Assembly: GCF_023573145.1 (NCBI RefSeq)
Contig: NZ_CP097636.1
Coordinates: 930,001-994,000, forward strand
Direction of reading: 5' to 3'
DNA: 64,000 nt
From: Aquincola tertiaricarbonis
GTDB lineage: Bacteria > Pseudomonadota > Gammaproteobacteria > Burkholderiales > Burkholderiaceae_C
In this document: positions 1 through 9,314 of the stretch, piece after piece
How the letters are laid out: every line of letters begins with the position of its first letter
Position numbering within the stretch: the first letter of the stretch is position 1
Translations under genes and position numbers: made by a program
The notes under the pieces: model-generated
Databases searched by the model: none
Seen by the model: only the letters and a program-made list of their open reading frames with translations
Told to the model about the DNA's origin: nothing

Positions 1-125
1 GCAACGACGCCGAATGGATGAAGCACACGCTGTTCTTCAGCGAAGACAACCGGCTCGAGTACAAGCCCGTCAACCTGAAGCCGCTGACCGTCGAATCGGT
101 GCCGCCCAAGGTCCGCACGTTCTGA
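1..125 (+). CDS. sdhA: Succinate dehydrogenase flavoprotein subunit, C-terminal end
   Basis: The 3' end of a gene that begins before the window. The readable frame starts at base 3 and ends in TGA at 123-125, giving about 40 residues that finish [10 protein letters not shown]. This is the usual C-terminus of SdhA, the FAD-bearing subunit of complex II that oxidises succinate to fumarate on the cytoplasmic side of the inner membrane. Identification rests on this tail and on sdhB following 49 bases later in the same direction. The start, FAD-attachment site and active site lie outside the window. Confidence 0.85.
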   Translation, partial: NDAEWMKHTLFFSEDNRLEYKPVNLKPLTVESVPPKVRTF

Positions 126-174
126 TTCAGTCCCCCGAACCGGCACTGCAAGGCTCTGCAAGGATTACCCAGCC

Positions 175-879
175 ATGACGAAGCGTACCTTCCACATCTA
201 TCGCTACGACCCCGACAAGGACGCCAAGCCCTATATGCAGGTCGTCGAGATCGAACTCGACGGCCACGAGCGCATGCTGCTCGACGCCTTGAACAAGCTC
301 AAGGCGCAGGACCCGACCATCTCCTTCCGGCGGTCGTGCCGCGAGGGCGTGTGCGGCTCCGACGCGATGAACATCAACGGCAAGAACGGCCTGGCGTGCC
401 TGACCAACATGCGCACGCTCAAGGACCCGATCGTGCTGAAGCCGCTGCCCGGCCTGCCCGTGATCCGCGACCTCATCGTGGACATGACGCAGTTCTTCAA
501 GCAGTACAACTCGATCACGCCCTACCTCATCAACGACACGCCGCCGCCCGACAAGGAGCGCCTGCAGTCGCCCGAGGAGCGTGAAGAGCTGAACGGCCTG
601 TACGAGTGCATCCTGTGCGCCAGCTGCTCCACCAGCTGCCCCAGCTTCTGGTGGAACCCCGACAAGTTCGTGGGCCCCGCCGGTCTGCTGCAGGCCTACC
701 GCTTCATCGCGGACAGCCGCGACCAGGGCACGGCCGAGCGCCTCGACAACCTCGAGGACCCGTACCGCCTGTTCCGCTGCCACACGATCATGAACTGCGT
801 CGACGTCTGCCCCAAGGGCCTGAACCCGACGAAGGCGATCGGCAAGATCAAGGAACTGATGGTTCGGCGCGCCGTTTAA
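175..879 (+). CDS. sdhB: Succinate dehydrogenase iron-sulfur subunit
   Basis: A 234-residue protein that carries electrons from SdhA to the membrane quinone site through three Fe-S clusters. The N-terminal ferredoxin-like domain has the [2Fe-2S] ligands C55, C60 and C75, with D63 in place of a fourth Cys as in E. coli SdhB. The C-terminal domain has C145-x2-C148-x2-C151-x3-C155 and C202, C208, C212 for the [4Fe-4S] and [3Fe-4S] clusters. Length and motif spacing match E. coli SdhB closely. It lies between sdhA and the assembly factor sdhE, so it should be transcribed with the sdh operon; the membrane anchors SdhC/D are not in view. Confidence 0.97.
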   Translation: MTKRTFHIYRYDPDKDAKPYMQVVEIELDGHERMLLDALNKLKAQDPTISFRRSCREGVCGSDAMNINGKNGLACLTNMRTLKDPIVLKPLPGLPVIRDLIVDMTQFFKQYNSITPYLINDTPPPDKERLQSPEEREELNGLYECILCASCSTSCPSFWWNPDKFVGPAGLLQAYRFIADSRDQGTAERLDNLEDPYRLFRCHTIMNCVDVCPKGLNPTKAIGKIKELMVRRAV

Positions 880-921
880 GGGCGCACGGATGCACATGGT
901 CAGGACGACGCAAGGGTGACG

Positions 922-1209
922 ATGGACACTGTGCTTGATGCTGGTGCGATCAATCGCCTGAAGTGGCGCTGCCGCCGCGGGCTGCTCGAGAACGACCTGT
1001 TCATCGAGCGGTTCTTCCAGCGGCATGAAGACCACCTGACCGAATCGCAGGCCCAGGCCTTGCTGGCATTGATGGATCTGTCGGATAACGATCTGCTGGA
1101 TCTGCTGTTGATGCGTACAGAACCGAGCGGCGAGATGGACCGGCCAGAAGTCCATCAGCTGCTCGGGATGATGAGAACCCCCGGAACCATCCTCCAGAAA
1201 GGGAATTGA
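922..1209 (+). CDS. sdhE: FAD assembly factor SdhE family protein
   Basis: A small protein of 95 residues that helps attach FAD covalently to SdhA. The family signature [14 protein letters not shown], an RGxxE motif early in an all-helical fold, is present near residues 18-31. I place the start at ATG 922 because AAGGG lies just upstream at a good distance; an in-frame GTG at 916 would add two residues. It sits between sdhB and gltA, the usual betaproteobacterial order, and its stop is one base before the gltA ATG, so the two are almost certainly co-transcribed. Confidence 0.9.
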   Translation: MDTVLDAGAINRLKWRCRRGLLENDLFIERFFQRHEDHLTESQAQALLALMDLSDNDLLDLLLMRTEPSGEMDRPEVHQLLGMMRTPGTILQKGN

Positions 1210-1210
1210 G

Positions 1211-2521
1211 ATGACCCCATCCGACGTGAAAGCCACCCTGTCGTTCACAGACGGCAGCCCCAGCATGGACCTGCCCATCTACAAGGGCACGGTGGGCCCG
1301 GACGTCATCGATATCCGCAAGCTGTACGCCCAGACCGGCAAGTTCACCTACGACCCGGGTTTCCTGTCGACGGCTTCGTGCAACTCCACCATCACCTACA
1401 TCGACGGTGACAAGGGCGAGCTGCTGTACCGCGGCTACCCCATCGAGCAGCTCGCCACCAAGTGCGACTTCCTCGAGACCTGCTACCTGCTGCTGAACGG
1501 CGAACTGCCCAACGAGACGCAGAAGAACGACTTCGTCAAGACGGTGACCAATCACACGATGGTCAACGAGCAGATGCAGTTCTTCCTGCGTGGCTTCCGC
1601 CGTGACGCGCACCCGATGGCGGTGATGACTGGCCTGGTGGGCGGCCTGTCGGCCTTCTATCACGACAGCACCGACATCACGAACCCGCAGCACCGCGAGA
1701 TCTCGGCGATCCGCCTGATCGCGAAGATGCCGACGCTGGTGGCGATGGCCTACAAGTACGGCATCGGCCAGCCCTACATCTACCCGAAGAACGACCTGTC
1801 GTACACCGCGAACTTCATGCGCATGATGTTCGCCACGCCGTGCGAAGAGTACGTGCCCAACGACGTGCTGGTGCGCGCGATGGACCGCATCTTCATCCTG
1901 CACGCCGACCACGAGCAGAACGCCTCCACCTCCACGGTGCGGCTGTGCGGCTCTTCGGGCACCAACCCGTTCGCGGCCATTGCCGCGGGCGTGGCCTGCC
2001 TGTGGGGTCCGGCGCACGGTGGTGCCAACGAAGCCGCGCTGAACATGCTGGAAGACATCCAGCGCCAGGGCGGTGCCGAGAAGATCGGCGAGTTCATCAA
2101 GCAGGTGAAGGACAAGAACTCCAACGTCAAGCTGATGGGCTTCGGCCACCGGGTCTACAAGAACTACGACCCGCGCGCCAAGCTGATGCGCGAAACCTGC
2201 CACGAGGTGCTGGACGCGCTGGGCCTGCACGACGACCCGCTGTTCAAGCTGGCCATGGCGCTGGAAAAGATCGCCCTGGAAGACGACTACTTCGTGTCGC
2301 GCAAGCTGTACCCGAACGTCGACTTCTACTCGGGCATCGTGCAGCGCGCGATCGGCATCCCGGTGAGCCTGTTCACCGCCATCTTCGCGCTGGCCCGCAC
2401 CGTCGGCTGGATCGCCCAGCTGAACGAGATGATCGGCGACCCCGAGTACAAGATCGGCCGTCCGCGTCAGCTGTTCTCGGGCGCCACCGCCCGCGACGTC
2501 AAGCCGATCGATCAGCGCTGA
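1211..2521 (+). CDS. gltA: Citrate synthase (type II)
   Basis: A 436-residue enzyme that condenses oxaloacetate and acetyl-CoA to citrate, the entry step of the TCA cycle. Conserved blocks include [14 protein letters not shown] (H231 and H234), [12 protein letters not shown] (H269), [14 protein letters not shown] (H313) and YPNVDFYSG (D371), which together supply the oxaloacetate-binding and catalytic His/His/Asp set. The length fits the hexameric, NADH-sensitive type of Gram-negative bacteria. It begins one base after the sdhE stop, with GAAAGGGAATTGAG upstream as ribosome binding site, and is followed by a clear intrinsic terminator that closes the sdh-gltA transcript. Confidence 0.97.
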   Translation: MTPSDVKATLSFTDGSPSMDLPIYKGTVGPDVIDIRKLYAQTGKFTYDPGFLSTASCNSTITYIDGDKGELLYRGYPIEQLATKCDFLETCYLLLNGELPNETQKNDFVKTVTNHTMVNEQMQFFLRGFRRDAHPMAVMTGLVGGLSAFYHDSTDITNPQHREISAIRLIAKMPTLVAMAYKYGIGQPYIYPKNDLSYTANFMRMMFATPCEEYVPNDVLVRAMDRIFILHADHEQNASTSTVRLCGSSGTNPFAAIAAGVACLWGPAHGGANEAALNMLEDIQRQGGAEKIGEFIKQVKDKNSNVKLMGFGHRVYKNYDPRAKLMRETCHEVLDALGLHDDPLFKLAMALEKIALEDDYFVSRKLYPNVDFYSGIVQRAIGIPVSLFTAIFALARTVGWIAQLNEMIGDPEYKIGRPRQLFSGATARDVKPIDQR

Positions 2522-2542
2522 TCGTTCTTCGCTCCCTGCAGA

Positions 2543-2567
2543 CGCCCCGGTCCTCCGGGGCGTTTTT
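2543..2567 (+). terminator. Intrinsic terminator after gltA
   Basis: An 8-bp perfect stem CGCCCCGG/CCGGGGCG with a TCCT loop, followed directly by TTTTT. It lies 21 bases after the gltA stop and should end the sdh-gltA operon. Confidence 0.93.
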
Positions 2568-2569
2568 CA

Positions 2570-2690
2570 TGTGCGCCCCCAAGCTCGCTGCGCTCGCGCC
2601 CCCCCCCCAGGCCCTTGCGAAAGGGCCCTTCGGACCCTTGGGGAGCCCCCGCCCTTGGGGCGGCCCGGCGGGCGGGTGGTGCAGCCTTCG
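2570..2690. repeat. GC-rich dispersed intergenic repeat (REP-like)
   Basis: Non-coding DNA rich in runs of C and short inverted segments such as GCCCTTGCGAAAGGGC. Its right part has CTTGGGGCGGCCCGGCG at 2654-2670. The same 17-mer occurs at 57994-58010 inside another gene, so this is a dispersed element rather than simple low complexity. The function is unknown; it may act as a transcript-end structure or be a relic spread by a REP-associated transposase not in the window. Confidence 0.6.
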
Positions 2691-2772
2691 CGCCGCGCGA
2701 AGGCTCGATCGTCCAATGCCGTACGACGCCCCGTCCCCAGGCGTCTATGCTTCCGAGATGCGCGAAAACTGC

Positions 2773-3741
2773 ATGAAACTCGTCATGAAATGGCTGGCAG
2801 CCGGCCTCACCGCCGCTGTCCTGCCTGCACTGTCGCCGGCCGCCCAGCCTGCCTATCCGCAGCGCGCCATCACCTTCGTGGTGCCCTTCCCGGCCGGCAG
2901 CGCCACCGACCAGCTGGCCCGTGTGATGGGCGAGCGCATCGCCCAGTCTGCCGGCCAGCCGGTGGTGGTGGAAAACCGCCCGGGCGCCAACGGCTCCATC
3001 GGCACCGCGCAGGCCGCCAAGGTGGCGCCGGATGGCCACACCTTTCTGATCGCCACCAGCACCACGCACGCGGCCAATGCGTCGCTGTACCGCAAGCTGC
3101 CCTACGACCCGATCAAGGACTTCACCCCGGTGTCGCGCCTGGGCGAGATCCCGTTCGTGCTGCTGGTCAACCCCACCGTGCCCGCTGACACGGCGCCCAA
3201 GTTCATCAGCCATGTGCGCGCCAACCCCGACAAGCTGGCCTGGGGCTCGGGCTCCAGCGGCAGCCTGGTGCCGGGCCATGCGCTGGTCTCGGCCAACCAG
3301 CTGAAGATGGTGCACGTGCCCTACAAGGGCGTGCAACCGGCCATGACCGATGCCATCGGCGGGCAGATCCAGCTGGTGTTTGCCGACCTGGCCTCGGCGG
3401 TGCCGCAGATCAAGGCCGGCAAGCTGCGGGCGCTGGCCGTCACGTCGGCGGCCGAGCATCCGATGCTGCCCGGCGTGCCGCCGATGTCCACGGTGGTGCC
3501 CGCGTTCGAGATGACCGCCTGGTTCGCGATGTATGCGCCGGCCGGTACCGCCCCGACGCAGGTCAACCAGATGAACCAGTGGGTGCGCGCCGCATTGACC
3601 GATCCGGCCTTGCAGTCCAAGCTGGCGGTGTCGGGATTCCGGCTCACGCCGGGCACGCCGGCGGACCTGGGCCTCTTTGCCGCCAAGGAAACGGTGAAGT
3701 GGGCCAAGGCCGTCAACAGCGCGGGCATCACGCCCGAGTAG
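2773..3741 (+). CDS. Bug-family (TctC) periplasmic substrate-binding protein
   Basis: A 322-residue protein with an N-terminal signal peptide (MKLVMKWLAAG..., cleavage probably after the AQPA region) followed by PQRAITFVVPFPAGSATDQLAR, the hallmark of the Bug/TctC receptors that bind carboxylates for tripartite tricarboxylate transporters. The motif IGTAQAAKVAPDGHTFL and the C-terminal GFRLTPGTPADL block are also typical. ATG 2758 and ATG 2785 are alternative in-frame starts. No TctA/TctB membrane genes are nearby, so it is an orphan receptor; such orphans are very numerous in Burkholderiales. The ligand cannot be predicted. The LysR gene 33 bases downstream may control it. Confidence 0.87.
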   Translation: MKLVMKWLAAGLTAAVLPALSPAAQPAYPQRAITFVVPFPAGSATDQLARVMGERIAQSAGQPVVVENRPGANGSIGTAQAAKVAPDGHTFLIATSTTHAANASLYRKLPYDPIKDFTPVSRLGEIPFVLLVNPTVPADTAPKFISHVRANPDKLAWGSGSSGSLVPGHALVSANQLKMVHVPYKGVQPAMTDAIGGQIQLVFADLASAVPQIKAGKLRALAVTSAAEHPMLPGVPPMSTVVPAFEMTAWFAMYAPAGTAPTQVNQMNQWVRAALTDPALQSKLAVSGFRLTPGTPADLGLFAAKETVKWAKAVNSAGITPE

Positions 3742-3774
3742 CCTCGGCCACCGCCAGCCCGCGCGCCGCCGCCC

Positions 3775-4716
3775 ATGCGCTTTGACCTCGTCACGCTGAA
3801 CCTCGTGCTCGCCATCGCTGAAACCCGCAGCATCACCGCTGGCGCCCAGCGGGAGCACCTGGCCCTGGCCGCGGCCAGCCGGCGGCTGTCCGACGTGGAA
3901 ACGCGGCTGGGCGTGAAGCTGTTCGACCGCCGCGCCCGCGGCGTGGAGCTGACCGAAGCCGGCCACGCGCTGGTGCGCCACATCCGCAGCCTCCATGCCT
4001 CGCTGCATGCGCTGGAGAGCGAGGTGATGGAGTTCTCGCGCGGCATCCGCGGCCACCTGCGCATCGCGGCCAATGCCGGCGCCATCGCCGAATCGCTGCC
4101 CGCCGACCTGGCGGCCTTTTCGCAGGCGCATCCCGGCATCCGCATCAGCCTGGAAGACCTGGGCAGCGCCCAGGTGCTGGCCGCGGTGGCCGACGGCCGC
4201 GCCGACGTGGGTGTGTACGTGCCGCCGCAGCACCTGGAAGAGGGCCTGCGCACCCATGCCTACCGCGAGGCACTGCTGCGCGCCGTGGTGCCGCGCGGCC
4301 ATGCGCTGGCGCGCCGCAAGTCGGTCGATTTCGACGCGCTGCTCGACCACGAGATCGTCGGCCTGCCCATCGGCAGTTCGCTGCACCAGACCATGCTGGA
4401 GCATGCCCAGCGCTCGGGCCGCGTGCTGAACGTGCGGGTGCAGGTGCGCGGCTTCGACGCCGTGGCCCAGCTGGTGGAAGCCGGCCTGGGCGTGGCCCTG
4501 CTGCCCGCCGGCGTGGCCGACCGTCTGCAGCGCCTCTTCGACCTCAAGGTGCTCGGCTTCACCGAACCCTGGGCCTGCCGCCAGTACCGGCTGGCGGTCC
4601 GTGACCAACCCGTGCTGCCCACCGCGGTGCAGCGCTTCATCGATGCGCTGGGCGCACCCGCCGTGCCCGCCCCGGCATCGCCCCCATCCCCGTCCAAGAC
4701 CCCCCGCCTGGAGTAG
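3775..4716 (+). CDS. LysR-family transcriptional regulator
   Basis: A 313-residue regulator. Residues 5-65 form the winged helix-turn-helix ([21 protein letters not shown]...[20 protein letters not shown]), and residues 90-295 the periplasmic-binding-protein-like effector domain. It lies between the Bug receptor gene and leuC, all on the same strand, and its stop is only 5 bases before the leuC ATG. It could therefore be read through into leuC, although a control role over leucine synthesis is not shown by the sequence. A link with the orphan receptor upstream is equally plausible. Confidence 0.9.
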   Translation: MRFDLVTLNLVLAIAETRSITAGAQREHLALAAASRRLSDVETRLGVKLFDRRARGVELTEAGHALVRHIRSLHASLHALESEVMEFSRGIRGHLRIAANAGAIAESLPADLAAFSQAHPGIRISLEDLGSAQVLAAVADGRADVGVYVPPQHLEEGLRTHAYREALLRAVVPRGHALARRKSVDFDALLDHEIVGLPIGSSLHQTMLEHAQRSGRVLNVRVQVRGFDAVAQLVEAGLGVALLPAGVADRLQRLFDLKVLGFTEPWACRQYRLAVRDQPVLPTAVQRFIDALGAPAVPAPASPPSPSKTPRLE

Positions 4717-4721
4717 CCACC

Positions 4722-6137
4722 ATGACCGGCCGCACGCTTTACGACAAGATCTGGGACGAACACGTCGTCCACGCCGAAGAAGACGGCACCGCGGTGCTGT
4801 ACATCGACCGCCACCTGCTGCACGAGGTCACCAGCCCGCAGGCTTTCGAGGGCCTGGACATCGCCCGCCGCAAGGCCTGGCGCATCTCGGCCAACCTGGC
4901 CGTGAGCGACCACAACGTGCCCACCACCGACCGATCGGGCGGCATCGCCGACCCGGTGTCGCGGCTGCAGGTGGACACGCTGGACAGCAACTGCGACCGC
5001 TTCGGCATCACGCAGTTCAAGATGAACGACCTGCGCCAGGGCATCGTGCACGTCATCGGCCCGGAGCAGGGTGCCACGCTGCCCGGCATGACGGTGGTGT
5101 GCGGCGACTCGCACACCTCCACCCACGGCGCCTTCGGCGCGCTGGCGCACGGCATCGGCACCAGCGAGGTGGAGCATGTGCTGGCCACCCAGACGCTGCT
5201 GGCCAAGAAGGCCAAGAACATGCTGGTGAAGGTGGAAGGCAAGCTGCCTGCCGGCTGCGGCGCCAAGGACATCGTGCTGGCCATCATCGGCAAGATCGGC
5301 ACCGCCGGCGGCACCGGCTACACCATCGAGTTCGCCGGCTCCGCCATCCGTGCGCTGAGCATGGAAGGCCGCATGACGGTGTGCAACATGGCCATCGAGG
5401 CCGGCGCCCGTGCCGGCCTGGTGGCGGTGGACGAGACCACGCTGGCCTACGTCAAGAACCGCCCGCTGGCCCCCGCCGCGGGCGTGGAATGGGACCAGGC
5501 CGTGGCCTACTGGCGCACGCTGCACTCCGACGCCGATGCCCACTGGGACGCGGTGGTGGAGTTGGACGCCGCGGCCATCCGCCCGCAGGTCACCTGGGGC
5601 ACCTCGCCCGAGATGGTGCTGTCCATCGAAGACCGCGTGCCCGACCCCGATCGCGAGAAGGACGCCAACAAGCGCGGCGCGATGGAGCGTGCGCTGCAGT
5701 ACATGGCGCTGCAGCCCAACCAGGCCATCACCGACATCCGCGTCGACAAGGTGTTCATCGGCTCGTGCACCAACTCGCGCATCGAGGACATGCGCGAAGC
5801 CGCCGCCGTGGTGCGCCGCCTGGGTGGCCGCGTGGCCTCCAACGTCAAGCTGGCGATGGTGGTGCCCGGCTCGGGCCTGGTGAAGGCGCAGGCCGAGAAG
5901 GAAGGTCTGGACCAGGTGTTCAAGGCCGCCGGCTTCGAATGGCGCGAGCCCGGCTGCAGCATGTGCCTGGCGATGAATGCCGACCGGCTGGAGCCCGGTG
6001 AGCGCTGCGCTTCCACCAGCAACCGCAACTTCGAAGGCCGCCAGGGCGCCGGCGGCCGCACCCACCTCGTCAGCCCGGCGATGGCCGCGGCGGCGGCTTT
6101 GCAGGGCCACTTCGTGGACGTGCGCCGCATCGCCTAA
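4722..6137 (+). CDS. leuC: 3-isopropylmalate dehydratase large subunit
   Basis: A 471-residue aconitase-superfamily protein that, with LeuD, isomerises 2-isopropylmalate to 3-isopropylmalate in leucine synthesis. The [4Fe-4S] ligands are C349 in FIGSCTNSR and C412/C415 in GCSMC, matching the usual Cys...Cys-x2-Cys arrangement. DHNVPTTDR and [25 protein letters not shown] are active-site blocks. It is followed after 17 bases by leuD and then leuB, forming a leuCDB operon. The first gene of the pathway, leuA, is not in this window. Confidence 0.97.
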   Translation: MTGRTLYDKIWDEHVVHAEEDGTAVLYIDRHLLHEVTSPQAFEGLDIARRKAWRISANLAVSDHNVPTTDRSGGIADPVSRLQVDTLDSNCDRFGITQFKMNDLRQGIVHVIGPEQGATLPGMTVVCGDSHTSTHGAFGALAHGIGTSEVEHVLATQTLLAKKAKNMLVKVEGKLPAGCGAKDIVLAIIGKIGTAGGTGYTIEFAGSAIRALSMEGRMTVCNMAIEAGARAGLVAVDETTLAYVKNRPLAPAAGVEWDQAVAYWRTLHSDADAHWDAVVELDAAAIRPQVTWGTSPEMVLSIEDRVPDPDREKDANKRGAMERALQYMALQPNQAITDIRVDKVFIGSCTNSRIEDMREAAAVVRRLGGRVASNVKLAMVVPGSGLVKAQAEKEGLDQVFKAAGFEWREPGCSMCLAMNADRLEPGERCASTSNRNFEGRQGAGGRTHLVSPAMAAAAALQGHFVDVRRIA

Positions 6138-6154
6138 GGTCAGGAGAAAAAGCC

Positions 6155-6799
6155 ATGCAAGCCTTCACCGTGCACCAGGGGCTCGTCGCCCCGATGGACC
6201 GCGAGAACGTCGACACCGACGCCATCATCCCCAAGCAGTTCCTGAAGTCGATCAAACGCACCGGCTTCGGTCCCAACCTGTTCGACGAATGGCGCTACCT
6301 GGACCACGGCGAGCCCGGCCAGGACCCGGCCAGCCGCAAGCCCAACCCCGACTTCGTGCTCAACCAGCCGCGCTACCAGGGCGCCTCGGTGCTGCTGGCG
6401 CGGCAGAACTTCGGCTGCGGCTCCAGCCGTGAGCACGCGCCCTGGGCGCTGGAACAGTACGGCTTCCGCGCGCTCATCGCGCCCAGCTTCGCCGACATCT
6501 TCTTCAACAACTGCTTCAAGAACGGCGTGCTGCCGATCCGCCTGCCCGAGTCGCAGGTGGCGCAGCTGTTCGACGAAGTGGCCGCCTTCATCGGCTACCG
6601 CCTGACCATCGACCTGCAGCGCCAGGTGGTGATCAAGCCCGACGGCAGCGAGCTGGCCTTCGAGATCGAGCCCTTCCGCAAGTACTGCCTGCTCAACGGC
6701 TTCGACGACATCGGCCTGACGCTGCGCCATGCCGACAAGATCCGCGCCTTCGAGGCCGAGCGCCTGCTGCGCAAGCCCTGGCTGGCCCGCACGCTGTAA
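6155..6799 (+). CDS. leuD: 3-isopropylmalate dehydratase small subunit
   Basis: The 214-residue swivelling subunit of isopropylmalate isomerase, partner of LeuC. It starts [31 protein letters not shown] and contains [15 protein letters not shown], the conserved substrate-binding loop, around residues 87-101. A good AGGAG ribosome site lies ahead of ATG 6155. Length is normal for the bacterial two-subunit form. Confidence 0.97.
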   Translation: MQAFTVHQGLVAPMDRENVDTDAIIPKQFLKSIKRTGFGPNLFDEWRYLDHGEPGQDPASRKPNPDFVLNQPRYQGASVLLARQNFGCGSSREHAPWALEQYGFRALIAPSFADIFFNNCFKNGVLPIRLPESQVAQLFDEVAAFIGYRLTIDLQRQVVIKPDGSELAFEIEPFRKYCLLNGFDDIGLTLRHADKIRAFEAERLLRKPWLARTL

Positions 6800-6822
6800 A
6801 CCCGACCGAAAGAACACACACC

Positions 6823-7917
6823 ATGAAGATTGCAGTGCTGCCGGGTGACGGCATCGGCCCCGAGATCGTCGACGAGGCGGTCAAGGTGCTGAAGGTGCTC
6901 GACCTGAACTTCGAGCTGGAAAGCGCGCCCGTGGGCGGCGCCGCCTACGAGGCGGCCGGCCATCCGCTGCCCGAGGCCACGCTGAACCTGGCCAAGGCCG
7001 CCGACGCGGTGCTGTTCGGCGCCGTCGGCGACTGGAAGTACGACAAGCTGGACCGCCCGCTGCGGCCCGAGCAGGCCATCCTGGGGCTGCGCAAGCACCT
7101 GGGTCTGTTCGCCAACTTCCGCCCGGCCATCTGCTACGAGCAGCTGACGCATGCCTCCAGCCTGAAGCCCGAGCTGGTGGCTGGCCTGGACATCCTCATC
7201 ATCCGCGAGCTGACGGGTGACATCTACTTCGGCCAGCCGCGTGGCCGCCGCACCGCGGTGGACGGGCACTTCCCCGGCACCGAAGAAGCCTTCGACACCA
7301 TGCGCTACAGCCGGCCGGAGATCGAGCGCATCGCGCACGTCGCCTTCCAGGCGGCGCGCAAGCGCGGCGGCCGCGTCACCAGCGTCGACAAGGCCAACGT
7401 GCTGGAGACCTTCCAGTTCTGGAAGGACGTGGTCACCGAGGTGCATGCCGACTACCCCGACGTGCAGCTGGACCACATGTACGTGGACAACGCCGCCATG
7501 CAGCTGGTGAAGGCACCGAAGAAGTTCGACGTCATCGTCACCGGCAACATGTTCGGCGACATCCTGTCCGACGCGGCGGCCATGCTCACCGGCTCCATCG
7601 GCATGCTGCCCTCGGCTTCGTTGGACAAAAACAACAAGGGCCTCTACGAGCCCAGCCACGGCAGCGCGCCGGACATCGCGGGCAAGGGCATCGCCAACCC
7701 GCTGGCTACAATCTTGTCTGCCGCCATGATGCTCCGCTTCTCCCTCAACCAGCCCCAGGCCGCCGACCGGATCGAGTCGGCTGTCAGCGCTGTGCTGTCC
7801 GCAGGGTTGCGCACGCCGGACATCTGGAGCGAAGGCACGAAGAAGGTGGGCACCCGCGAGATGGGCGACGCCGTGGTCGAAGCGATCAAGACCACCAAGG
7901 GCATTACCAAGAGCTAG
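6823..7917 (+). CDS. leuB: 3-isopropylmalate dehydrogenase
   Basis: A 364-residue NAD-dependent beta-decarboxylating dehydrogenase that converts 3-isopropylmalate to 2-oxoisocaproate. It begins [19 protein letters not shown], and carries [10 protein letters not shown], the [15 protein letters not shown] block with the catalytic Lys, and the metal-site region [29 protein letters not shown]. The last member of the leuCDB operon; asd follows after a hairpin-containing gap of 87 bases. Confidence 0.97.
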   Translation: MKIAVLPGDGIGPEIVDEAVKVLKVLDLNFELESAPVGGAAYEAAGHPLPEATLNLAKAADAVLFGAVGDWKYDKLDRPLRPEQAILGLRKHLGLFANFRPAICYEQLTHASSLKPELVAGLDILIIRELTGDIYFGQPRGRRTAVDGHFPGTEEAFDTMRYSRPEIERIAHVAFQAARKRGGRVTSVDKANVLETFQFWKDVVTEVHADYPDVQLDHMYVDNAAMQLVKAPKKFDVIVTGNMFGDILSDAAAMLTGSIGMLPSASLDKNNKGLYEPSHGSAPDIAGKGIANPLATILSAAMMLRFSLNQPQAADRIESAVSAVLSAGLRTPDIWSEGTKKVGTREMGDAVVEAIKTTKGITKS

Positions 7918-7943
7918 CAAGCTCCGGTTCGTCTCGCCCCAAC

Positions 7944-7977
7944 CCTGGATCCCGGCGAAGCGAGCCGGGACACCAGG
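7944..7977. repeat. Two-step hairpin between leuB and asd
   Basis: CCTGG (7944-7948) pairs with CCAGG (7973-7977), and inside it CCCGGC (7951-7956) pairs with GCCGGG (7964-7969), giving a long interrupted stem. Only TTT follows, so it is a weak terminator at best. It could be a partial terminator separating leu from asd expression, an mRNA-stability hairpin, or a small dispersed repeat. Confidence 0.5.
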
Positions 7978-8004
7978 TTTCTCAACACGAAAGGGCGAAC
8001 TGAA

Positions 8005-9132
8005 ATGGCACTCACAGGTCTGGTTGGTTGGCGCGGCATGGTCGGCTCCGTGCTGATGGACCGCATGGTGGCCGAAGGCGACTTCGACCACATCGAGCCG
8101 GTGTTCTTCAGCACCAGCAACGCGGGCGGCGCGGCCCCCGCGATGGCGAAGAACGAAACCAAGCTGCACGACGCCTACGACATCGAGGCGCTCAAGCGCT
8201 GCGACATCATCCTCACGGCCCAGGGCGGCGACTACACCACCGAGGTGTATCCCAAGCTGCGCGCCGCCGGCTGGAACGGCCACTGGATCGACGCCGCCTC
8301 CACGCTGCGCATGAAGGACGACGCCGTCATCGTGCTCGACCCGGTCAACCTGCCGGTGATCAAGAATGCGCTGGCCAAGGGCGGCCGCAACTGGATCGGC
8401 GGCAACTGCACCGTCAGCTGCATGCTGATGGGCGTGGGCGCGCTGTACAAGGCCGGCCTGGTCGAGTGGATGAGCACCCAGACCTACCAGGCCGCTTCGG
8501 GCGGTGGTGCGCAGCACATGCGTGAGCTGCTGACCCAGTTCGGCACCCTGAACGCCGCGGTGCGCCCGCTGCTGGACGACCCCAAGAGCGCCATCCTCGA
8601 GATCGACCGCCAGCTGCTGGCGCAGCAGCGCAGCCTGTCGGCCGACGAAACGCAGCACTTCGGCGTGCCGCTGGGTGGCTCGTTGATCCCCTGGATCGAC
8701 AAGGACCTGGGCAACGGCATGTCCAAGGAAGAGTGGAAGGGCATGGCCGAGACCAACAAGATCCTCGGCCAGGGTGAAGGCTTCGGCAGCCCCGCGACGC
8801 CGGTCGATGGCTTCTGTGTGCGCATCGGCGCCATGCGCTGCCATAGTCAAGCGCTCACTTTCAAGCTCAAGAAGGACGTGCCGCTGGCCGATCTTGAAAG
8901 CCTGATCGCCAATGACAACCCATGGGTCAAGCTCGTTCCCAACACCCGCGAAGCCACGCTGCGCGACCTGACGCCGGTGGCCACCACCGGCACGCTGACC
9001 ATCCCGGTCGGCCGCCTGCGCAAGATGGCGATGGGCCCCGAGTACGTCGGTGCCTTCACCATCGGCGACCAGCTGCTGTGGGGCGCCGCCGAGCCGCTGC
9101 GCCGCATGCTGCGCATCCTGCTGGAAGCCTGA
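8005..9132 (+). CDS. asd: Aspartate-semialdehyde dehydrogenase
   Basis: A 375-residue NADPH enzyme that reduces aspartyl phosphate to aspartate semialdehyde, the branch point to lysine, diaminopimelate, threonine and methionine. The catalytic cysteine is C135 in [29 protein letters not shown] at the N-terminus binds [24 protein letters not shown] holds the conserved active-site His. Length and motifs are those of the Gram-negative form. The leuB-asd-fimV-truA order is common in Burkholderiales. Confidence 0.97.
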   Translation: MALTGLVGWRGMVGSVLMDRMVAEGDFDHIEPVFFSTSNAGGAAPAMAKNETKLHDAYDIEALKRCDIILTAQGGDYTTEVYPKLRAAGWNGHWIDAASTLRMKDDAVIVLDPVNLPVIKNALAKGGRNWIGGNCTVSCMLMGVGALYKAGLVEWMSTQTYQAASGGGAQHMRELLTQFGTLNAAVRPLLDDPKSAILEIDRQLLAQQRSLSADETQHFGVPLGGSLIPWIDKDLGNGMSKEEWKGMAETNKILGQGEGFGSPATPVDGFCVRIGAMRCHSQALTFKLKKDVPLADLESLIANDNPWVKLVPNTREATLRDLTPVATTGTLTIPVGRLRKMAMGPEYVGAFTIGDQLLWGAAEPLRRMLRILLEA

Positions 9133-9314
9133 AGCTGACCACCGTCGACCGCACACATCAGAACTTGCATGAGCTGACTAGGCTATATGCTTGCTGATAC
9201 TGTGAAATCGACGGTTTTCAGGCTGCCGCGGACATCCCGGCGCCACCTCATAGAACACATCGTTGGCGCCGGACCCGCGGGTGCGCGGTCCGCCGAGTGC
9301 ACCCGGGAGACATC

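Noticed and set aside
916..921. GTG 916 as the sdhE start
   Set aside because: It would use part of the AAGGG ribosome site that fits ATG 922 better.
2512..4608. Very long - strand open frame across the Bug receptor and LysR genes
   Set aside because: Third-position GC bias keeps antisense frames open. The sequence has no family features, while both + strand genes are clear. Other long antisense frames (for example 6595-9156, 26406-29939, 61232-63478) were dropped for the same reason.
9165..9201. Possible promoter before fimV (TTGCAT, TATATG, GATACT)
   Set aside because: No pair of boxes has acceptable spacing and match together. A promoter is expected here but I cannot place it.
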